Shown here one piece after another: positions 7,224 to 10,775 of a stretch of 10,775 bases of DNA. The notes under the pieces are model-generated. The model saw only the letters and a program-made list of their open reading frames with translations. It had not been told where the DNA came from and searched no databases. Both the position numbers and the translations under genes were made by a program. Each line of letters starts with the position of its first letter. The first letter of the stretch is position 1. Source of the DNA: an uncultured Clostridiaceae bacterium (lineage in GTDB: Bacteria; Bacillota; Clostridia; Lachnospirales; Lachnospiraceae); contig CAMWOF010000050.1 of assembly GCA_947175805.1 (NCBI GenBank), positions 1-10,775 of the forward strand. Reading direction: 5' to 3'.

Positions 7224-7279
7224 AGGCATATAAGGAAGTAACAGTAAGATAAAGAATTTTAGGTAGGGGGAGTAAAGCA

Positions 7280-7963
7280 ATGGTAAAGTGTAAAAATCTG
7301 AAAAAGATTTATGGCAAAAAATCGGTTGTCAAGAATCTTAGTTTTTGTGTAAATGATGGAGAGGTTTTTGCATTGCTTGGCAGCAACGGAGCAGGAAAGA
7401 CTACCACCATAAAGATGATACTTGGACTCACGAAAAAGGACGGTGGAGAAATTGAGTTAAATAAAGATATAAAAATCGGCTATTCTCCTGATACACCATA
7501 TTTTCCGCCATTCCTTAGTGGGAGAGAAGTTCTTTTCTATTATGCAGAAATCCAGAAGATTTCAAGGGAGGAAAGCAGGGCTGAGATAACAAAGCTTCTA
7601 AAAACAGTGGGGCTTGAGGATGATAAAACAAAGGTTAAAAATTACTCAAAGGGTATGCTGCAGCGGCTGGCATTTGCACAGGCATTACTGGGAAATCCGG
7701 AATTGCTTATTTTGGATGAACCAACAGCAGGATTGGACGTGATGGGAAGAATTGAGATTATAGACTTGATTGGCAGCTTAAAAAAAGCGGGAAAAACCAT
7801 CGTTTTGAATTCTCATATACTAAGTGATATTGAACAGGTATGTGACAGGGGGATTATCATAGGAAAAGGAAGTGTGCTTGGAACATGGGATAAAAATGAA
7901 GAGCACTATGGTAAAAGCCTGCAGGATATTTTTATAGAAAAAGTAGGAGGGATGGATGAATGA
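7280..7963 (+). CDS. ABC transporter ATP-binding protein
   Basis: A 227-residue cytoplasmic ATPase that would power the permease encoded next. Walker A is GSNGAGKTT (34-42), Walker B is LLILDE (142-147) followed by PTAGLD (148-153), and the switch histidine is H179 in NSHIL. The signature motif is YSKGM (122-126) rather than LSGGQ. The Q-loop region reads GYSPDTPYF (67-75) without an obvious Gln. Both variations are common in ATPases paired with ABC-2 type permeases. The substrate cannot be told from the ATPase. A G-rich SD (GGGGGAG, 7266-7272) lies 7 nt before the ATG. The stop overlaps the permease start (ATGA). A phased-repeat operator lies upstream, suggesting induction by the response regulator of the same operon. 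Confidence 0.93.
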   Translation: MVKCKNLKKIYGKKSVVKNLSFCVNDGEVFALLGSNGAGKTTTIKMILGLTKKDGGEIELNKDIKIGYSPDTPYFPPFLSGREVLFYYAEIQKISREESRAEITKLLKTVGLEDDKTKVKNYSKGMLQRLAFAQALLGNPELLILDEPTAGLDVMGRIEIIDLIGSLKKAGKTIVLNSHILSDIEQVCDRGIIIGKGSVLGTWDKNEEHYGKSLQDIFIEKVGGMDE

Positions 7964-8715
7964 TGATTGCAGTAACAGCCTTAAAAGAAAAAATACGGAA
8001 AAAGGTTCTTTATATTGTCAGTATTCTGGGAGGATTGATATTAGCGCTTTTTGGCACAGGAACAGGAAGTATTTCCATAGATGGAACACCGGTTACAGAT
8101 TATAAAATTCTTGCACCCATTCTTCTTGCTATTCTAAATGTTATAAGCTGTGTGATGGCAGTAGTCTTAAGCCTGGATACTATTCCCAATGAGTATGAGA
8201 GAAAAACCAGCCATCTTGTCCTGATAAGAAATGTGAGCCAGACAAAATACCATGCTGCTCTTACTATAGCCAATATTATGGCGGGTCTTCTGGCAGAGTT
8301 GATTTTATTTGCTGTATTTTTGCTGTTTATGATATCACAGCATCAGGGCGGTGATATATGGAGATTGGTGCCAGCATTTTTTATATCTGCTATCTGTGTG
8401 GTTCTTATATGCGTTATGACAAGCTGGCTTAGTATATTTTTACCAAGATTTTTTGCGGGTACGCTTAGTGTCATCATTGTGCTGGCGGGTGTTTTTTACA
8501 ATATGCTGGAATTATTAAATAGTATTGTAGGCGGCTTTGCAGGAAAGCTGTTGAAGGGTATTTTATATATTGTACCAGACCTTCATGGGATACAGCAACA
8601 GGCAGGTTCCGTTCTTACCGACGGTACGATAGAAGTGCATTTGTTGTTAAAGGGGTTACTCTGGATATATATTTTTGCAATGCTTCTTGGACTGTTTAAA
8701 AGAAAAGAAGTGTAA
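7960..8715 (+). CDS. ABC-2 type transporter permease
   Basis: A 251-residue integral membrane protein with about six predicted transmembrane segments, near residues 16-33, 50-72, 102-125, 135-158, 165-188 and 227-246. It has a short basic N-terminus and ends in KRKEV. A cytoplasmic loop contains NEYERKTSHLVL (77-88), resembling the coupling region after TM2 in ABC-2 permeases (typically E-x-G/K-T). The size and topology fit the single-core ABC-2 exporters involved in export of, or immunity to, peptides and drugs. The actual substrate is unknown. TAGGAGG (7944-7950), inside the ATPase gene, lies 9 nt before the ATG at 7960. A second ATG follows directly at 7963. It is translationally coupled to the ATPase. 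Confidence 0.88.
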   Translation: MMIAVTALKEKIRKKVLYIVSILGGLILALFGTGTGSISIDGTPVTDYKILAPILLAILNVISCVMAVVLSLDTIPNEYERKTSHLVLIRNVSQTKYHAALTIANIMAGLLAELILFAVFLLFMISQHQGGDIWRLVPAFFISAICVVLICVMTSWLSIFLPRFFAGTLSVIIVLAGVFYNMLELLNSIVGGFAGKLLKGILYIVPDLHGIQQQAGSVLTDGTIEVHLLLKGLLWIYIFAMLLGLFKRKEV

Positions 8716-8801
8716 CATATCGTACCAGTTATAAGAACGAAACAGTAGAAATAGACAGCTACAAATGAGAAAATAGGAATAGTGGAAATGGAGTAGTGGT
8801 T

Positions 8802-9746
8802 ATGAAAAAAAGATTAGTTATTGTGTTCATTGGTATCATTCTGGTAGTTAGTGTGGTTCTAACCGGAAATTATGGATTGAGTGATAGCGATAAACAGTGC
8901 TATGAGAGTGCAGTGGGATTGCAAGAGAATATAGATGAAATAGGTTTTAAAGATTTTAAACTTACGAATTACCCTGTGGCATTTTGCGACGGAAAGCGGG
9001 ATTATGTTATTACATCTTCAGGGAATTCTTACAGTATTCAGAAGAGAAAGCCTGTGCTGGATACCTTTGTCGCGACAGCGTTTGAGGTGGAAGGGCATTA
9101 TGAGGTGATTATTCCTACAAAAGAGCTGATGTCAGGACTTATGAATGTGGGAAAAACAGTTACAGGAGACATGGAATCAGGTTATAACGAGGATGAGCAG
9201 GTTACAACAATCTGGCATGAAACATTTCACTGCTGGCAGCTTAGCAATTTTGAAGACAACATTTCCAGTTTAAATGGGGGACATGATTTTGGTGAGGAAG
9301 GTTACGGAGAGGAAATGATTGTCAAATGTTGTGATGAGAACAGTGAGGTAACCGCCTTGTATAAAGAAGGGGCAGAATTGCTAAAAAAAGCGGCAGAACA
9401 GGAAGACAAAGAGGAAATCAGAAATCTTATTTTACAATATAAGGATATCCAGGAAAAAAGAAATGCATTATTGGATGAAACAGTGCAAAAGCTGGAAGAT
9501 TATTATACAAGCATTGAGGGAAGTGCATGTTATGTAGAGGCAATGGGATGCAGATATTTAGATAAGAAGCGATTTGAAGAATACTATATGGGAAATATCA
9601 ATTTATATGTCAAGGGTTCCTCTAAATACTATTATAGTGGCATGGCACAATGTATGATTCTGGACAATCTTGACAGTACATGGAAGACAAGCTATGATTT
9701 TTCCAAACCGCTGATTTATGTTATTTATGAGAAATTGGGATTGTAA
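8802..9746 (+). CDS. Membrane-anchored HExxH putative zinc metallopeptidase
   Basis: A 314-residue protein that I cannot assign to a named family. It has a short basic start (KKR), one hydrophobic segment (about 5-21) without a lipobox, then a hydrophilic domain, so it is predicted to be anchored with its bulk outside the cell. The key feature is W-H139-E140-T-F-H143-C-W-Q, an HExxH zinc motif in a helix context. About 95 residues on, EGSACYVE (239-246) is a plausible second helix with the third zinc ligand (E239 or E246), as in gluzincins. Between them lies a charged, helix- or coiled-coil-like stretch (about 182-236). There are eight cysteines after the anchor. The ATG at 8802 is preferred: TGGAG (8789-8793) lies 8 nt upstream, while the GTG at 8796 is too close. 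It sits between the ABC permease (86-bp gap) and the response regulator (14-bp gap). It could be a peptidase or a sensor/immunity protein, and activity is not shown. Confidence 0.75.
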   Translation: MKKRLVIVFIGIILVVSVVLTGNYGLSDSDKQCYESAVGLQENIDEIGFKDFKLTNYPVAFCDGKRDYVITSSGNSYSIQKRKPVLDTFVATAFEVEGHYEVIIPTKELMSGLMNVGKTVTGDMESGYNEDEQVTTIWHETFHCWQLSNFEDNISSLNGGHDFGEEGYGEEMIVKCCDENSEVTALYKEGAELLKKAAEQEDKEEIRNLILQYKDIQEKRNALLDETVQKLEDYYTSIEGSACYVEAMGCRYLDKKRFEEYYMGNINLYVKGSSKYYYSGMAQCMILDNLDSTWKTSYDFSKPLIYVIYEKLGL

Positions 9747-9760
9747 ATGAGAGGTGCCAA

Positions 9761-10456
9761 ATGGAATATAAAGTTTTAGCAGCAGATGATGAAGTTGAGT
9801 TGCTTGATGCATTAGAATTATATACTGAACGGGAAAATATAAAGCTTATCAAAGCAGATGACGGAGCGAAGGCATTAGAGCTGTTTAAAAGCGAACAACC
9901 CCATCTGGTCATGTTAGATATTATGATGCCTGTTATGGATGGATTTTCCGTATTGAAAAAAATACGTGAAGAGAGTAAGGTGCCTGCAATTATGCTGACG
10001 GCGAGGGGAGAGGATTATGATAAAATCCTGGGACTTGAGCTTGGCGCAGATGACTATATTACGAAACCATATAATCCCATGGTTGTAGTTGCACGAATCA
10101 AAGCACAGCTTCGCAGAAATTATGATTACAAAGAAGAGAAAGGGACCTCAGACATCTTTATGAAATGCTTTGACCTTCTGTTGAACAAGATAGAGGGAAC
10201 TGTTGAAAAAGATGGCAGAAGGATTGAACTGACAAAAAAAGAATTTCTGATTTTGGAGCTTCTTATGAGAAATCAGGGGAGAATCTTTACAAAACAGCAG
10301 ATATTTAACTATGTATGGGATGAAGATTATGTGGCAGATGATAATACCGTTATGGTTCATATCAGTAATCTGCGGGCAAAAATTGAGGAAAATCCCAAGG
10401 AACCAAAGATTCTTAAGACGATTAAAGGACTTGGATACAAAATTGAAAAAGGATGA
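9761..10456 (+). CDS. OmpR/PhoB-family response regulator
   Basis: A 231-residue DNA-binding regulator of the OmpR/PhoB family. The receiver domain (about 3-115) has the acidic pair D9-D10, the phosphorylation site D53 in MLDIMMP, the conserved T80 and K102-P. The C-terminal winged-helix domain (about 132-230) shows ELTKKEFLILELLMRN, the transactivation-loop region GRIFTKQQIFNYVW, and the C-terminal hairpin ending KTIKGLGYKIE. An AGAGGTG SD lies at 9750-9756, 4 nt before the ATG. It follows the HExxH gene by 14 bp and precedes the histidine kinase almost directly, so the two probably form a cognate pair. Its likely target is the 11-bp-phased repeat array at 7169-7212, which would make the operon autoregulated. 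That target is an inference from repeat phasing and proximity. Confidence 0.95.
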   Translation: MEYKVLAADDEVELLDALELYTERENIKLIKADDGAKALELFKSEQPHLVMLDIMMPVMDGFSVLKKIREESKVPAIMLTARGEDYDKILGLELGADDYITKPYNPMVVVARIKAQLRRNYDYKEEKGTSDIFMKCFDLLLNKIEGTVEKDGRRIELTKKEFLILELLMRNQGRIFTKQQIFNYVWDEDYVADDNTVMVHISNLRAKIEENPKEPKILKTIKGLGYKIEKG

Positions 10457-10461
10457 TGGCA

Positions 10462-10775
10462 ATGAAAAATTTTATGAAAAAAAGGCCATTAAAAAAGAGA
10501 ATTTTTACAAAGCTGATAGGAAGTTTTTTTCTGTTTCTCATAATTGTGATGCTGACTTTTGTGGGATGTATTTTTTTTGAAGGCTTTCTTATTGGAGAAG
10601 GAACACTGGATAGCCTTATGCCTTATAATATTGTAGATTCGGATGGTACTGTTAAGAACATTGATTCTGTAAAAAGGATGGGCGGATGGATAGAGGAGCT
10701 TGACTCGAATTATCAAGTCATAAAGGTTTATGGGGATAAAAAAACAGATATACAAAAATATACACAGGATGATAT
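10462..10775 (+). CDS. Sensor histidine kinase, N-terminal part (truncated by window end)
   Basis: An open frame continues to the window end (104 codons plus two bases), so only the sensor part is visible. A very basic N-terminus (residues 6-17, KKRPLKKRIFTK) is followed by a hydrophobic segment (about 18-39). After it comes an extracytoplasmic region with DSDGTVKNIDSV (59-70), GGWIEEL (74-80) and a Tyr-rich, charged stretch. The kinase core (H-box, ATPase) is not in the window, so the kinase call rests on position directly after an OmpR-type regulator and on this architecture. AAGGA (10449-10453) lies 8 nt before the ATG at 10462. An in-frame ATG at 10456, overlapping the regulator's TGA by one base, is an alternative start. 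The extracytoplasmic stretch suggests it senses an envelope or extracellular signal. Confidence 0.75.
   Translation, partial: MKNFMKKRPLKKRIFTKLIGSFFLFLIIVMLTFVGCIFFEGFLIGEGTLDSLMPYNIVDSDGTVKNIDSVKRMGGWIEELDSNYQVIKVYGDKKTDIQKYTQDD

Noticed and set aside
8716..8801. Possible separate promoter or terminator between the permease and the HExxH gene
   Set aside because: No hairpin with a U-run and no paired -35/-10 boxes were seen in these 86 bases, so the operon is treated as continuous.

Overview
The window looks like chromosomal DNA from a low-to-mid-GC, Gram-positive anaerobe of the Clostridia, most likely Lachnospiraceae-like. This placement is an inference. It rests on strong AGGAGG-type ribosome binding sites, frequent TTG starts, a class 1B dihydroorotate dehydrogenase paired with a PyrK electron-transfer subunit, the long form of PyrF, a lipoprotein signal and an HD-GYP protein. 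No rRNA, tRNA, CRISPR array, insertion sequence or phage gene was seen.

Region 1 (about 130-5900, plus strand) is a housekeeping block. It starts with an extended -10 promoter and a YigZ/IMPACT-family gene. A TTG-started lipoprotein of unknown function overlaps that gene by 10 bp, and pyrC follows after 14 bp. After a 117-bp AT-rich gap come pyrF, pyrK and pyrD, with pyrK and pyrD overlapping by ATGA. The four pyr products cover ring closure to dihydroorotate (PyrC), its oxidation to orotate (PyrD with PyrK) and decarboxylation of OMP to UMP (PyrF). pyrB and pyrE are not in the window. A strong hairpin with a 21-bp perfect stem and a U-run closes the block just after pyrD.

Region 2 (5941-7103, minus strand) is a single HD-GYP phosphodiesterase-type gene, convergent with pyrD. 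It has a textbook sigma-A promoter (TTGACA, 17 bp, TATAAT) and a TTG start.

Region 3 (7104-10775, plus strand) is visibly richer in A and T. It holds what looks like one signalling/transport operon: an ABC ATPase, an ABC-2-type permease (ATGA overlap), a membrane-anchored extracytoplasmic protein with an HExxH zinc-peptidase motif, an OmpR-family response regulator, and the start of a histidine kinase cut off by the window end. Upstream of it, four tandem elements lie in exact 11-bp phase just before a TATGAT -10 box. They are good candidates for the binding site of the operon's own response regulator. The combination of ABC exporter, HExxH ectoprotein and two-component system, with a phased-repeat promoter, is the part most likely to be an undescribed system. 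A plausible but unproven reading is an envelope-stress or antimicrobial-peptide sensing and defence module.
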